A DNA stretch of 64,000 bases from Candidatus Poribacteria bacterium (GTDB lineage Bacteria > Poribacteria > WGA-4E > PCPOR2b), in contig JAPPKS010000023.1 of NCBI GenBank assembly GCA_028819845.1, forward strand, positions 219,673-283,672. Reading direction: 5' to 3'. The position numbers were made by a program, and so were the translations under genes. This document shows positions 16,478-25,813 of the stretch, piece by piece. The notes under the pieces are model-generated. The model made no database searches and was not told where the DNA came from. It was given only the letters and a program-made list of their open reading frames with translations. The first letter of the stretch is position 1; the number at the start of each line of letters is the position of its first letter.

Positions 16478-17736
16478 TTGCTAATAAAGAATATTTCAGT
16501 CTTCTCAATCATATGCTTGCTGCTTTATGGCGGTGTGTCAGCCGCCGGCGCATCGGATTGGCCGCAGTGGCGCGGTCCCTATAGGGACGGAATCTCCCGG
16601 GAAACGGGGATTCTCAAAAAGTGGCCGGACGGAGGTCCCAAAGTCCTTTGGAGAGTTTCACTTGGCGAGGGATTTTCCGGGATTTCCGTCGCTGACGGTC
16701 GTGTCTACACGATGTTCTCGGACGCAGAAGATGAGTTCGTCGTTTGTCTCGATGCCGCAAATGGCGAAGAGATCTGGCGGTTTCGTACCGACAAAACATT
16801 CTATGAGTACGAAGGCGGCAATGGACCTCGTGCGACACCGACAATTGACGGGGAGTTCCTCTTCACGGTATCCGCGCAGGGTAAATTCTATGCGTTGCAT
16901 AGTGTAAATGGAGTAAAGGTCTGGTCTTACGATCTGATTAAAGATTTCAGCGGCTACATGCCCAGGTGGGGGTTCAGTTCTTCACCGTTGGTGGAAGGCA
17001 ATCAGCTTTTTGTAGAGGTCGGCGGCGTCAATGGAAAATTTATCGTGGCATTTGATAAGAAGAATGGCGATGTCCTCTGGAGTTCCCACACAGACAAACT
17101 GGGATACGCATCGCCGATTGCTGTTACAATTAGCGGGATACGACAACTCATAGTCTTCGCGGGCATCGGTTGCTCTCAGTATCAACCGATAACGGAAAAC
17201 TGCTCTGGAGTTACCCATGGCGGACGGGACGGTATGATGTTCACGCGGCAACTCCCATTTTCATTGCGCCGGACAAGGTTTACATCTCATCGGCGTACGG
17301 AAAGGGAGCCGCAGTCGTACAGGTCAAGGTAACGGATTCTCCCGAATCTAGTGCCCGGAACAATATGAAGGTCGACGAGATTTGGAAGAATGAGAGAATG
17401 CAGAACCGGTTGGCTACGTCGGTTTTGTACGACAATCACCTTTACGGCTTTCACAGGACTATTTTGAAATGTATTGATGCAAATACCGGCGTGGAAAAAT
17501 GGAAAACTCGAGGATTCGGTGAAGGCACGCTCATGCTTGCTGACGGACACCTGATTATTCTCGGCGACCGAGGCAAGTTGGGTTTGGTAGAGGCGACCGC
17601 TTCCGCTTATCATAAGGCAGCGAGCGCAGAGGTGCTGAGCGGACTGTGTTGGACGGTACCGACGCTTGCGAACGGAAGGCTTTATGCTCGAAACGAGAAG
17701 GAGATGGTCTGTTTAGACATGACAGGCAGAAATTAG
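16478..17736 (+). pseudogene. PQQ-like beta-propeller secreted protein, frameshifted
   Basis: The gene encodes an outer-membrane or periplasmic PQQ-binding-like beta-propeller protein of about 420 residues. The first frame (16478-17332) starts with a signal peptide (TTG start) and the typical ASDWPQWRGPYRDGIS, then propeller blades with GEEIWRF and KNGDVLWSS. Near 17165-17172 homology leaves this frame (after LIVFAGIG) and continues in the next one (LLSVSTDNGKLLWSYPW) to the stop at 17736. The second frame is offset in the way a single lost base would produce, probably one T in GGTTGC. It is either a recent pseudogene or a sequencing/assembly error. Related proteins are frequent, often with no known PQQ use. 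Confidence 0.8.
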
Positions 17737-17889
17737 GGAATGACCGATAAAACCAGGCTATTTTTTTTGGGGGAAAGCAAAAGGGTTATAATGTTCTAAG
17801 GAAAAAACTTGGTGATGAAGCCAGTACGCGGGATAAGAACGGCTATAGAAAATTAGGCATAATGCGGCAAAAACAGGGGAGAACGACTC

Positions 17890-19107
17890 ATGAAATTAAG
17901 AAACAAGCGCCGCTATATCGCGCTTGGCGGTTTATTGATGTTAATCGGAATGGTGGCGGTTAGCGTTTTTATGCCTAGCGTTGAAGAAGATGTGGTATTC
18001 CGAATTCCGGATTGGAAAGTCAAATCGGTTTATGCGAATGATGAAGACACCCGCATGATAACTGGAGATGTTCCCATCGGTGTTGTCGTGGCGCTGACAG
18101 GGAAACATGCCGAAGCGTACGGTTTCGCTATGCAACGCGGTTTTGAATTGGCGCGCGAGGAGATTAACAACGCCGGTGATGTAAATCTCACATTTATCAC
18201 TGTGGATGATCAGAGCAGTGTGGACGGGGCAAAGGAGGCTGTACGGCACTTGGCAGCCCGGGGCGTATCTGCCATTGTTGGACTCGCTATCTCCACGCAC
18301 CTTAAAGAGGCTGCGCCGATCGCGCAGCAGCATAGAGTCATCGCCTTTAGCTCGGTCTCCTCCGCTGCCGGTTTGAGCGCGATCGGGGATTTTATTTTCC
18401 GCACCAGTCTCGCCACAAATATTAGCATTCCCAGCGGTTTGACCGCGACGCAGCAGAAACTCGGCTATAAAAAGGTGGCATTGATATATGATGAAATTGA
18501 TGTCTACTCCATAAATAGCAATGAAGTGTTAAGGAGAGCACTTGAAGCAAACGGAGTCGAGATTCTAATCACGGAAACCTTCCAAACCGGCGATACCGAT
18601 TTGACCCGGCAATTGACCAATATAGTAGCGGCAAAACCGGACGCCCTCTTTGTCTCCGCGCTGTCACAAGAAATAGCACAGACTGTCGCGCAAACGTCCG
18701 TGGTAGGTGTTCCCGACAGTATTGACTTAATTGTCCCTGATTTAACCATGAACGAAGTGCGAAAGGCGGGCGATGCCGCTGAAGGCGCCATAGGTTTTAT
18801 CGGATGGTCTACCATGTCTGACGCCCGAGGAAACCAATCGTTTGTTCAAAATTATCGGGCGAAATATGGTATCCAGCCCGAACCGTGGGCGGCACAATCG
18901 TATGCAACCCTTTATGTGCTCGCTAACGCAATTAAAATTGCGCAATCGTCGGATGCCGCCGCCATTCGGGACGCACTTGCACAAACGAAGGATTTCCCGA
19001 CAATTTTGGGCAAATCAGGCGCGTTCTCATTCAATCCTGACGGAGACGCACTGTATGACCAAATTATAATGGTCGTCAAGGACGGAGAACTTCAGTTCTT
19101 TGAATAA
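17890..19107 (+). CDS. ABC transporter substrate-binding protein (type 1, Leu/Ile/Val-like)
   Basis: This is a 405-residue periplasmic binding protein with an N-terminal membrane/signal segment (about 10-30). The periplasmic-binding fold type 1 lines are IGVVVALTGKHAEAYG, GFELAREEINNAG, VSAIVGLAISTHLKEAAPIA and the C-terminal AAIRDALAQTKDF and GKSGAFSFNPDGD. Such proteins bind branched-chain amino acids, amides, urea or aromatic acids. No permease or ATPase genes are near, so it is an orphan, possibly serving a transporter elsewhere or as a signalling receptor. The ATG has GGGGAGA nine bases upstream. The hydrophobic leader is long and lacks a clear cleavage site, so it might remain membrane anchored. 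Confidence 0.88.
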   Translation: MKLRNKRRYIALGGLLMLIGMVAVSVFMPSVEEDVVFRIPDWKVKSVYANDEDTRMITGDVPIGVVVALTGKHAEAYGFAMQRGFELAREEINNAGDVNLTFITVDDQSSVDGAKEAVRHLAARGVSAIVGLAISTHLKEAAPIAQQHRVIAFSSVSSAAGLSAIGDFIFRTSLATNISIPSGLTATQQKLGYKKVALIYDEIDVYSINSNEVLRRALEANGVEILITETFQTGDTDLTRQLTNIVAAKPDALFVSALSQEIAQTVAQTSVVGVPDSIDLIVPDLTMNEVRKAGDAAEGAIGFIGWSTMSDARGNQSFVQNYRAKYGIQPEPWAAQSYATLYVLANAIKIAQSSDAAAIRDALAQTKDFPTILGKSGAFSFNPDGDALYDQIIMVVKDGELQFFE

Positions 19108-19267
19108 TCGGCAGCAAAGACGTATGTTGAATCCGCATTCAGTATCACTTTGCCGCTATTGTCAAAGCGGAGCCGGTAGACGCCGTGGCAATTCGAGACG
19201 CGTCGGCATTACCCCATTGACACTCCTACCTGGCACAATTCGTTTCGTTTTGAACTTAAGCGTGTGG

Positions 19268-19511
19268 TTTTTGTAGGTTGGGTAGAGCGGGTAATTACCA
19301 TTCAGTTCTTAAGAAAATAATCGGGTACGGGTAACTCTCGTCGTGATTTCCCAGATTCATGTAGTGAAACCCAACGCTTTTCTGTCGGCCAGAGGTTTGA
19401 AAAGCGTTGGGTTCGCTAAATTCAAACATCCTCTATACAACATCAAATCCCGAAATCCATTTGACATATTTCGTCCATTTCAATTGCTCCGCTTAACCCA
19501 ACCTACAAAAA
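19268..19511. mobile_element. TIR-bounded non-autonomous element, copy B
   Basis: TTTTTGTAGGTTGGGT (19268-19283) and ACCCAACCTACAAAAA (19496-19511) are perfect 16-bp inverted ends of a 244-bp noncoding element. An inner hairpin pairs CCCAACGCTTTTC with GAAAAGCGTTGGG. The right half closely matches element A. It lies in the 625-bp gap between the binding-protein gene and LamG copy B; apart from it and the promoter below, nothing was recognised in that gap. Confidence 0.7.
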
Positions 19512-19611
19512 CTGGGAATCGAATCAAGTCACCATCATAAGCGTGAGTTTTCTATGAAGGGTGCGTAATCATCCAATGAAAAAGCGAAATTTCAAGATGG
19601 TAGGTTTCGTA

Positions 19612-19641
19612 TTGAACTTAAACGTCTAGCTATGCTATAAT
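19612..19641 (+). promoter_or_regulatory. Promoter of LamG copy B
   Basis: TTGAAC (19612-19617) and a perfect TATAAT (19636-19641) are 18 bases apart, about 92 bases before the ATG at 19733. Confidence 0.6.
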
Positions 19642-19732
19642 GCTTAACTGAAGTTAGGAGATAAGATAGTCAATCAGGGAATGATGTATCTATCTCGTTT
19701 TTGCGCAAGAATTCTAAAGGGGAGGATTCCTG

Positions 19733-20497
19733 ATGAGGAGGATAGCTTACTGCTTCATTGCGATTACTGTATTTGTCTGCCTGATTTCCGTTAAAGCTCC
19801 GGCTGACCTTGTTGACGGACTGGTTGCTGCTTGGTTGCTTGATGAGGGAAAAGGGGCTGTTATGAAAGATTCAGTGGGCGACCACGACGGCGAAATTGAT
19901 GGCGGGGAATGGACTGATGATGCCAAGAGCGGAAAGTCTGCATATCGGCTTGCGGGGCAAACGCTCATTACGGTTAAAAATTCGAAGGACATTGACATCC
20001 TGAAGGACGGGTTTACGATCGCGCACTGGATTAACCCCAAACAGGGCGGCGCGATTATGGATAAATCGGGGGATGACGGTTCGAGAATCCAGTGGTACAT
20101 CCTTGGCGACAAACGCCATCATTGGGGCATCGGCGGGGCATGGGGGTTCTCGGATGGCAATCCAGTTCCCAATTTTAACGAATGGTATCACTTCGCATGG
20201 TCACACGAACCAGATGAAGCGAGCATTGTCTATCGTGACGGGGAGGAAGTCGGCATGAACCGCCTCGGAGCTGTGCCGGAGACCGGGAGGGATATGCACT
20301 TTGGCAACCGGTTGCCCTGGGAGGGCCGGCAAGAATGGTTCAATGGGATATTGGACGATATCGGTTTCTGGAATCGACCATTATCCGAGGCTGAGGTCAA
20401 TGAACTCTTAGACAAAGGGCTGCCAAATTTCCTCGCCGTCTCGCCACAAGGCAAATTAGCAACAACGTGGGCAACACTGAAAACTCGCCTAAATTAG
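19733..20497 (+). CDS. Secreted LamG/concanavalin-like protein, copy B
   Basis: This 254-residue protein has the same length and architecture as copy A at 13047: a signal peptide (MRRIAYCFIAITVFVCLISV), a LamG domain (about 28-228, with DGFTIAHWINPKQGGAIMDK and WYHFAWSHEPDEASIVYRDG), then the C-terminal peptide KLATTWATLKTRLN. Most differences are conservative. It has its own promoter and a GGGGAGG-type ribosome-binding site. The 368 bases after it hold no recognisable gene. It is probably an exported glycan-binding or matrix protein; a catalytic role is not evident. Confidence 0.87.
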   Translation: MRRIAYCFIAITVFVCLISVKAPADLVDGLVAAWLLDEGKGAVMKDSVGDHDGEIDGGEWTDDAKSGKSAYRLAGQTLITVKNSKDIDILKDGFTIAHWINPKQGGAIMDKSGDDGSRIQWYILGDKRHHWGIGGAWGFSDGNPVPNFNEWYHFAWSHEPDEASIVYRDGEEVGMNRLGAVPETGRDMHFGNRLPWEGRQEWFNGILDDIGFWNRPLSEAEVNELLDKGLPNFLAVSPQGKLATTWATLKTRLN

Positions 20498-20865
20498 CGC
20501 ATGTACCGCTGTTGCGCCTACTTTCGCCGCCTGGCAACTTTCCCGCAATGTACTTAAAGGTGGATGCGCAAAAGAGACTTAACTCAACAGGTGTGTTTCG
20601 GAAACTTATACTCCAATACAAAAAATAGTGTTTGGGGTGCAAACGAGAGAGGAGGTGTGTTGCGCTTTCGCAAAGCGTTGAGGTGCCGTGGCAAATATAA
20701 CCTTGCGCTATTCAAATTTGGACATTTACTCACGTATTAACTGATGAATTCCAAACCCGAACATTATTGTGACGGGATTTTACAGATTCTAGGTTGTTCG
20801 GTGGTTCTGCCGGTTTTTGGTAAGATAATTTGCACGAAAAAATGCTTTGAATAGGGAGGCTTGAC

Positions 20866-21642
20866 ATGTATAGATTTTTCATTAAACACGCTTTTTATTT
20901 GATTGCCCTAATAGCCATGATTGCCAATTCGGCGGCTTTCGCGGCGATAGATGGCAATTTGGTGGCATACTGGGGTTGTGATGAGGGCTCTGGAAATACC
21001 CTCAACGATAGCGCCGGGGGACATACCGGTATGCTGTCTGCGGGCATTGCGTTTGTAGACGACACTGCCTCTAACTCTGGTACGGCGTTGGATTTTACGG
21101 CGGGCGGCGATCCCTTGATTACTGTGGAAGATGCGCCCGACCTCAATAACTGGGATCCTGGGTTCACTGTTGCCATGTGGCTTTGTCCTCGCGGCGGCGG
21201 TTCACTGATGGATAAGTCGGAGAGCGATGCTGTTAGAGTTCAATGGTATGTCCTGGGCGACCAACGCATGCATTGGGGTCATGGCGGCTCGTGGGGTTTC
21301 TCTGACGACATGCACTTTCCTGCTTTTGGTGAATGGCATCATGTTGCCTGGACACACGACATGGCGCAGAGCGTCGTGTATATTGACGGCAACGTGGCAG
21401 GCACCACTGAATTCGAGGGGCCAATACCCGACACTACGGGAGCCGTGTTATACTTTGGCAACCGTCTAGTCCACGAAGGGCGGTCGGAATGGTACAACGG
21501 CAAGATGGATGAAATCGGCCTATGGAACCGGGCATTATCCGCCGATGAAATCGGAGCGCTTGCCGGTGGCGAAATTCCCACGGCGGTCTTGCCACAGGAT
21601 AAACTCGCGACGACATGGGCGGACCTTAAATCTCACGATTAG
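20866..21642 (+). CDS. Secreted LamG/concanavalin-like protein, third member
   Basis: This is a 258-residue LamG protein, more distant from the two copies upstream but with the same plan: a signal peptide ending near AAFA, then a domain starting IDGNLVAYWGCDEGSGNTL and containing DPGFTVAMWLCPRGGGSLMDK, WHHVAWTHDMAQSVVYIDG and DEIGLWNRALSADEI. It ends with DKLATTWADLKSHD, the shared C-terminal peptide. GGGAGG lies six bases before the ATG. A strong intrinsic terminator follows. It forms a same-strand series with copy B but probably has separate transcription because the gap is 368 bases. Confidence 0.85.
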   Translation: MYRFFIKHAFYLIALIAMIANSAAFAAIDGNLVAYWGCDEGSGNTLNDSAGGHTGMLSAGIAFVDDTASNSGTALDFTAGGDPLITVEDAPDLNNWDPGFTVAMWLCPRGGGSLMDKSESDAVRVQWYVLGDQRMHWGHGGSWGFSDDMHFPAFGEWHHVAWTHDMAQSVVYIDGNVAGTTEFEGPIPDTTGAVLYFGNRLVHEGRSEWYNGKMDEIGLWNRALSADEIGALAGGEIPTAVLPQDKLATTWADLKSHD

Positions 21643-21700
21643 TCCGTGAGGTGTATTTGCGAAGGTTTGCACGCAGTTTGAGGCTGATATAAACTACCGG

Positions 21701-21761
21701 GGCAAATTTCAGATAAAGGAACTCAATTCAAATCCTATATCTGAGATTTGCCTTTTTTTTT
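21701..21761 (+). terminator. Rho-independent terminator
   Basis: GGCAAATTTCAGATA (21701-21715) pairs with TATCTGAGATTTGCC (21738-21752) with one G-U pair, followed by a run of nine T. It lies between the convergent LamG and binding-protein genes and terminates the plus-strand transcript. Confidence 0.85.
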
Positions 21762-21816
21762 AGCGAAGCAGCGAATTTCGAGGGAAAAAACGCGGGAGAA
21801 ATGCTAATCGAAAGGT

Positions 21817-23163
21817 CTATAGTTTCTTTGCTGCTTTAAATTTTTGGGTTGCGAACTGACGCCACTCTTTGAGTTTGGTATTGCGGTAATCCGGCTTTTG
21901 CCATTCGTTTTGGGCAATTCGCATGGCTTCTTCTTCCGAAAGTGGTATTTCGACGAGCTTTCGGGTTGCCGCCTGCCGAATTTCCATATCTTTGGTTTTA
22001 TTAATCGTTTTCCACGCATTGACCAAATCTTTGTGCGGATCAATGACGAGCGCGCCGATAAGATCGCTTACAACGTCCCAACGCTTCCCACCCTTCTCTG
22101 CATTATATCGAATTGGCGTCAGATTTAGTTCAAACGGATTCGATACGGCGCAGCGTTCACCGAGTTCATCGTAGAGGGTAGGAATCACGCTGCAGCGGTT
22201 CAATTCAAACTCCTTGGGACCGTCGGGATCGGTAATAGGCAACATCCATAGCTTTTGCCCTTCATCCGAAAGCACAAACTCGATGAACTGTTGAGCCGCT
22301 TCCAAATTCGGCGCACCCTTCAGTATCGCTATGGAATCGGGGCCCACAACGGCTGCATCCGACGGCACGATATATCCGATTGCATCCGCTCCAATTACAG
22401 CAATCTCCGCATAGGCGTAAAAATCTATTGCCATTCCATAGATAACTTGCCCCGACGTAACATCTCTGGGAATCCTGCTTGAGGCAGCGGGGAACATTCT
22501 GACATTTGCGCCCAATTGCGTAATTAATGCAAACCCTTTTTCCCAACCGTAGCCCTGAAGGATGATTTCGTACATCATGTGCGCGCTTCCGCTTTCGCGC
22601 GGGTCTGCCGCGCCCACACGGCCAATCAATTCGGGGCGCGTCAAATCTTTCCATGTTCTGACTTCGGGCAAGCCGAGACGTTGACGAAGGTTTTCATTGT
22701 ACATAATCCCGAAACTTGATAGCGCTGTGCCGTACCATCGAAATTCCGTATCATAGACGGGAATCCCATAGAACTCTTTAGGGATTCTATGCAATTGTTC
22801 GGCAGGAAGTTTGTACGGAAGCAGCAGACCTCTATCGGCAAGCTTGAGGTAATTATCCGTCCCTCCCCCAAAAAAAAGATCGATGCCGATGCCTTCAGGA
22901 AGGCGCTGAAATTCGGATTCGATAAATCGAAAATTGGACGATGTCCCGCCTGAATCTATCCAATCAAGAGTAATCTGCCTTCCAATTTTGTTTTCGTACC
23001 ATGTCCTGAAACTCCTGCTAAATTCCGTTTCGATGCCTTCCCAGTGCGGGGAAATAATCACTAGATTGTCCTGGGCAGTCGCGGCTTCGGTCCAGCAAAG
23101 GATAACGGTGAAACTGAAGAATAGAATTACCGCACAGATTGGGGCGCAGTTTTGCGTTCGCAT
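21817..23163 (-). CDS. ABC transporter substrate-binding protein (type 2, iron/thiamine-like)
   Basis: This 448-residue extracellular solute-binding protein has a signal peptide ending near ATA in CWTEAATAQD. The type 2 fold is visible in LVIISPHWEGIETEFSRSF, IDLFFGGGTDNY, FGIMYNENLRQRLGLPEV with TWKDLTRPELIGRVG, and GSAHMMYEIILQGYG, the usual layout of Fe(III)- and thiamine-binding members. ATG 23163 is preferred over TTG 23169 because AAGGA lies seven bases before it. A C-terminal extension of about 100 residues (from RWDVVSDLIGALV) is longer than in most family members. No permease or ATPase gene is near. A 45-residue membrane protein is encoded 58 bases upstream. Confidence 0.88.
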   Translation of the reverse strand: MRTQNCAPICAVILFFSFTVILCWTEAATAQDNLVIISPHWEGIETEFSRSFRTWYENKIGRQITLDWIDSGGTSSNFRFIESEFQRLPEGIGIDLFFGGGTDNYLKLADRGLLLPYKLPAEQLHRIPKEFYGIPVYDTEFRWYGTALSSFGIMYNENLRQRLGLPEVRTWKDLTRPELIGRVGAADPRESGSAHMMYEIILQGYGWEKGFALITQLGANVRMFPAASSRIPRDVTSGQVIYGMAIDFYAYAEIAVIGADAIGYIVPSDAAVVGPDSIAILKGAPNLEAAQQFIEFVLSDEGQKLWMLPITDPDGPKEFELNRCSVIPTLYDELGERCAVSNPFELNLTPIRYNAEKGGKRWDVVSDLIGALVIDPHKDLVNAWKTINKTKDMEIRQAATRKLVEIPLSEEEAMRIAQNEWQKPDYRNTKLKEWRQFATQKFKAAKKL

Positions 23164-23221
23164 AGGCAAATCCTTATGTTAAAGACGTTGAAAACAACGG
23201 ATAGAAAAACCGGTGAGATAA

Positions 23222-23359
23222 TCAGAAGGGTAAATGGCGGGTGATTGTAGGCATTTGCCACATCAACACCAAAATCACGGAGAGAAGAATCAGATACCAT
23301 ACAACTCGCTTCCATGATCCACGTCTTCTACCTTGGTCAAGGCGGTTTGAAATCTTCAT
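23222..23359 (-). CDS. Small single-pass membrane protein (45 aa)
   Basis: A short frame encodes MKISNRLDQGRRRGSWK followed by a single hydrophobic helix (RVVWYLILLSVILVLMW) and a ten-residue tail. A positively charged N-terminus before the helix suggests an N-in membrane protein. It lies 58 bases before the binding-protein gene on the same strand and could be its membrane anchor or regulator. The ribosome-binding site is weak (AGG about ten bases upstream), so the call is tentative. I know no named family. Confidence 0.5.
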   Translation of the reverse strand: MKISNRLDQGRRRGSWKRVVWYLILLSVILVLMWQMPTITRHLPF

Positions 23360-23614
23360 GGTGTCGTGCCTGCTGTGTTTCGAAAAGTAAAGTTCTTCAT
23401 AAGATTATGCGCCGCTAATTTAGGTGCAAAATGTCAATCCTTGGCTTTGAACATTTGGGACGCAACCATGCCAAACTCAACTTGCGTCACAATAGAACAC
23501 CGCCGCAACTTGCCGACTACGTTTTTTACGGCTGCGGATCTGATAAAGAACTAATACGCTATCTCACCGGATTGGATGTGCAAAACCAAATATTTTGACA
23601 TTGTGTGATAACTG

Positions 23615-24529
23615 CTAATCCCTGCGCTGTTCCGCGGGAATTACCGACTTTATCTGGCGGGCATGGATTACGGAAATACCGTAACTGAAAACTTCCTCGA
23701 CAGAAAATTCAAACCCGCTGTGGTGGATTTTCTCCCCCTGTTCCGGCAATCGACCGAATAGACTCAATATAAGCCCACCGATTGTATCACATCGATCGGT
23801 CTGAATGTTTGTGCCGAATGATGAATTAATCATATCTATTGATGTCCGCGCATCAACAATCCATGAACCGTTGTCGAGGAGTTCAACCGGCGGGGTATGC
23901 CGTTTGTGATTGTAACGTATCTCACCTACGATTTGCTCAATCATGTCCTCCAAAGTGACAAATCCAACGCACCCTGCATGCTCATCAATGACAACGGCAA
24001 TGGGGTCTTCCGCGATGCGCAGTTCGTCAAGCAGATCGCTCGTGAGTTTTGTTTCTGGGACATAGTAGGCTGGTCGAATAAGAGAATTCAGTTCGTTCAA
24101 TTTCTGGGGTGCATACAGAACATCGGAGATGCTGACAATTCCAGTCAGTCGATCGATTCGTTCTTCATAGACTGGGATGTATTGATAGTTAGAGTGGCGC
24201 ACTATTGCCTTCACTTGCTCGACGGGTGTTGCGACATGAACGGCAATGATTTCTGACAACGGAATCATGACTTCTCGCGCGGTAGTCGTCGAAAGGGAAA
24301 AAATTCCGCGCAACATACGTGATTCGTTAGCTGAAAATGTGTCAATCCATTCAAGGAGAAATTCTAAAACTTGTTCCCTGGTCGGTCCGACCTTACTTTT
24401 GCGCTTCCGTTTGGCAAACACGTTTTTTCTATCGTCAGTATTTGTTATCCTAGACGGAAGGTTCGGTTGTGGATTCGATTGAGCAACAAGTTGATTTTGT
24501 TTATTGATTACTTTGCTTATAAAGCCCAT
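23615..24529 (-). CDS. CorC/HlyC-type CBS-domain protein without membrane domain
   Basis: The 304-residue protein has a charged N-terminal segment (1-50), a linker helix with FSLSTTTAREVMIPLSEI, two CBS domains (about 75-200; IDRLTGIVSISDVLY and HAGCVGFVTLEDMIEQIVGE) and a C-terminal CorC_HlyC domain (about 215-300; DGSWIVDARTSIDMINSSFG). The DUF21 transmembrane domain of full-length family members is absent, as in E. coli CorC. Such proteins are linked to magnesium/cobalt efflux and to membrane-protein partners, but the mechanism is unclear. It stands alone between minus-strand genes. Confidence 0.87.
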   Translation of the reverse strand: MGFISKVINKQNQLVAQSNPQPNLPSRITNTDDRKNVFAKRKRKSKVGPTREQVLEFLLEWIDTFSANESRMLRGIFSLSTTTAREVMIPLSEIIAVHVATPVEQVKAIVRHSNYQYIPVYEERIDRLTGIVSISDVLYAPQKLNELNSLIRPAYYVPETKLTSDLLDELRIAEDPIAVVIDEHAGCVGFVTLEDMIEQIVGEIRYNHKRHTPPVELLDNGSWIVDARTSIDMINSSFGTNIQTDRCDTIGGLILSLFGRLPEQGEKIHHSGFEFSVEEVFSYGISVIHARQIKSVIPAEQRRD

Positions 24530-24788
24530 GGGTACGTGTGATAGATTGATTCTAGCCTAGAGATTTGGCCCAATTTGCGATTTCGATTTTTTCCTGAAAT
24601 TGGAAGAATAGCCTTGTTAAAACTACAGTGCAAAGAGACAAAACATGTGCAAGAATTTTCATCTATGCCGTCAACAAAATTACCTCATTGCAGATTCAAT
24701 ATTGGGGAAAAGGTGCTCCATATCCAGCAACTTCGTGTGAGATGCGTTTTACTTATTGCATCATCCGGTTTATAAAGTTTCTCCTAGT

Positions 24789-25487
24789 TTATCGTGCGGA
24801 TTTGACCCGACCCCACGCGGCTGCGAGTTTTCCATTTAAACCCACCGACCGAGGACGGCCCGGCCCACCCTCCTTAATTTCTTCGCCCGTAATCTCGACA
24901 TGATCAAATCGTGCTTGGGCGCCAGAAACCACAAGCCCCGCTTGGCCGGATTTAAGGGGTTGGAGATCCCGCGCGGCAAAAACTTCATCATCAATCCGAA
25001 ATTCGAGCAGGTCGCCGTTGACCGATGCCTTAAGTTCGTACCACTTCTCTATATCTCCAACAAAGGGGAAATTTCGAATGAACCAGATTTGTGGTGTGGC
25101 TTTAATAATCCTTGTGGTTCCAAGCGTAAAATTGATGAAAAACAGGTAACGCTCATCCAACTCGCCGCGGTCGTACAAAGTAAGTCCTACACTTGCTGGG
25201 AGGTGTTTTTCTTGCACAAGCTTTACTCTGCATGAGAGGGAATAGTTGTTCCAATCCATATCCCCCGTTAGCCACAAGCTCATAAAACCGGGCTCGAAGA
25301 TTTGTCCTACGGCCTCGCCTTCGTCAACCCACCATTTTTCCACGCGGCGATCCAAATTATAGATAGCCCACTCTGGTTCTCGTCCATCTTCAAAATCGTC
25401 GCGCCAAGTGCCAGCAAACCCGAAATTACTGTACGTCAGCATGCCAATTTGAAAGACGAGAACCCATTGAACAAGGACGGATTTCAT
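24789..25487 (-). CDS. Secreted beta-sandwich protein with the shared C-terminal peptide
   Basis: This 232-residue exported protein has a signal peptide (MKSVLVQWVLVFQIGMLTYS) and one concanavalin-like or 3-keto-disaccharide-hydrolase-like beta-sandwich domain (about 27-205). Lines such as WRDDFEDGREPEWAIYN, YSLSCRVKLVQEKHLPASVG and SGQAGLVVSGAQARFDHVEI are typical of this jelly-roll class, which binds or cleaves sugars. The C-terminus is GKLAAAWGRVKSAR, the same peptide as in the LamG proteins although the domain before it is different. GAGAGGA lies ahead of the ATG and a good promoter is just upstream. Confidence 0.78.
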   Translation of the reverse strand: MKSVLVQWVLVFQIGMLTYSNFGFAGTWRDDFEDGREPEWAIYNLDRRVEKWWVDEGEAVGQIFEPGFMSLWLTGDMDWNNYSLSCRVKLVQEKHLPASVGLTLYDRGELDERYLFFINFTLGTTRIIKATPQIWFIRNFPFVGDIEKWYELKASVNGDLLEFRIDDEVFAARDLQPLKSGQAGLVVSGAQARFDHVEITGEEIKEGGPGRPRSVGLNGKLAAAWGRVKSAR

Positions 25488-25522
25488 CTTGCAATTTTCC
25501 TCTCATTGAAGGGCTTCCGAAA

Positions 25523-25551
25523 ATAGTAGCAAATAGCCATTCATGTGTCAA
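25523..25551 (-). promoter_or_regulatory. Promoter of the beta-sandwich protein gene
   Basis: On the minus strand TTGACA (25546-25551) and TACTAT (25523-25528) are separated by 17 bases, about 36 bases before the ATG at 25487. Confidence 0.55.
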
Positions 25552-25636
25552 GCAAAATTCGGGGATATATTGGTAGTAGTTAAGGGAAGGTTGGTTTTGT
25601 ATGGATTTGAGTTACGTATATGATATAGAAGCAGGT

Positions 25637-25666
25637 TTGAATGTGAATCCTATTCTATAGTATAAT
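25637..25666 (+). promoter_or_regulatory. Promoter of the sensor kinase gene
   Basis: TTGAAT (25637-25642) and a perfect TATAAT (25661-25666) have an 18-base spacer. The 5' leader would be about 140 bases, with no structure recognised. Confidence 0.5.
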
Positions 25667-25813
25667 ATCTGCGCCAGACAGTGCGGATTCGACAAATCAT
25701 GGAGTATCTCTTCCGAGCTTCCGCATTTTCCGTTGAAGTTAAAATCCAAGATTGGGATTGCATGGATTGCTACCACACAAATTTCGAAGAAATTTCGTAA
25801 ATTATAACGAACG

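Noticed and set aside
17766-17792. Promoter of the orphan binding-protein gene at 17890
   Set aside because: A TATAAT is present at 17787-17792 but the base string at the -35 distance is a G/T run, so it was not called.
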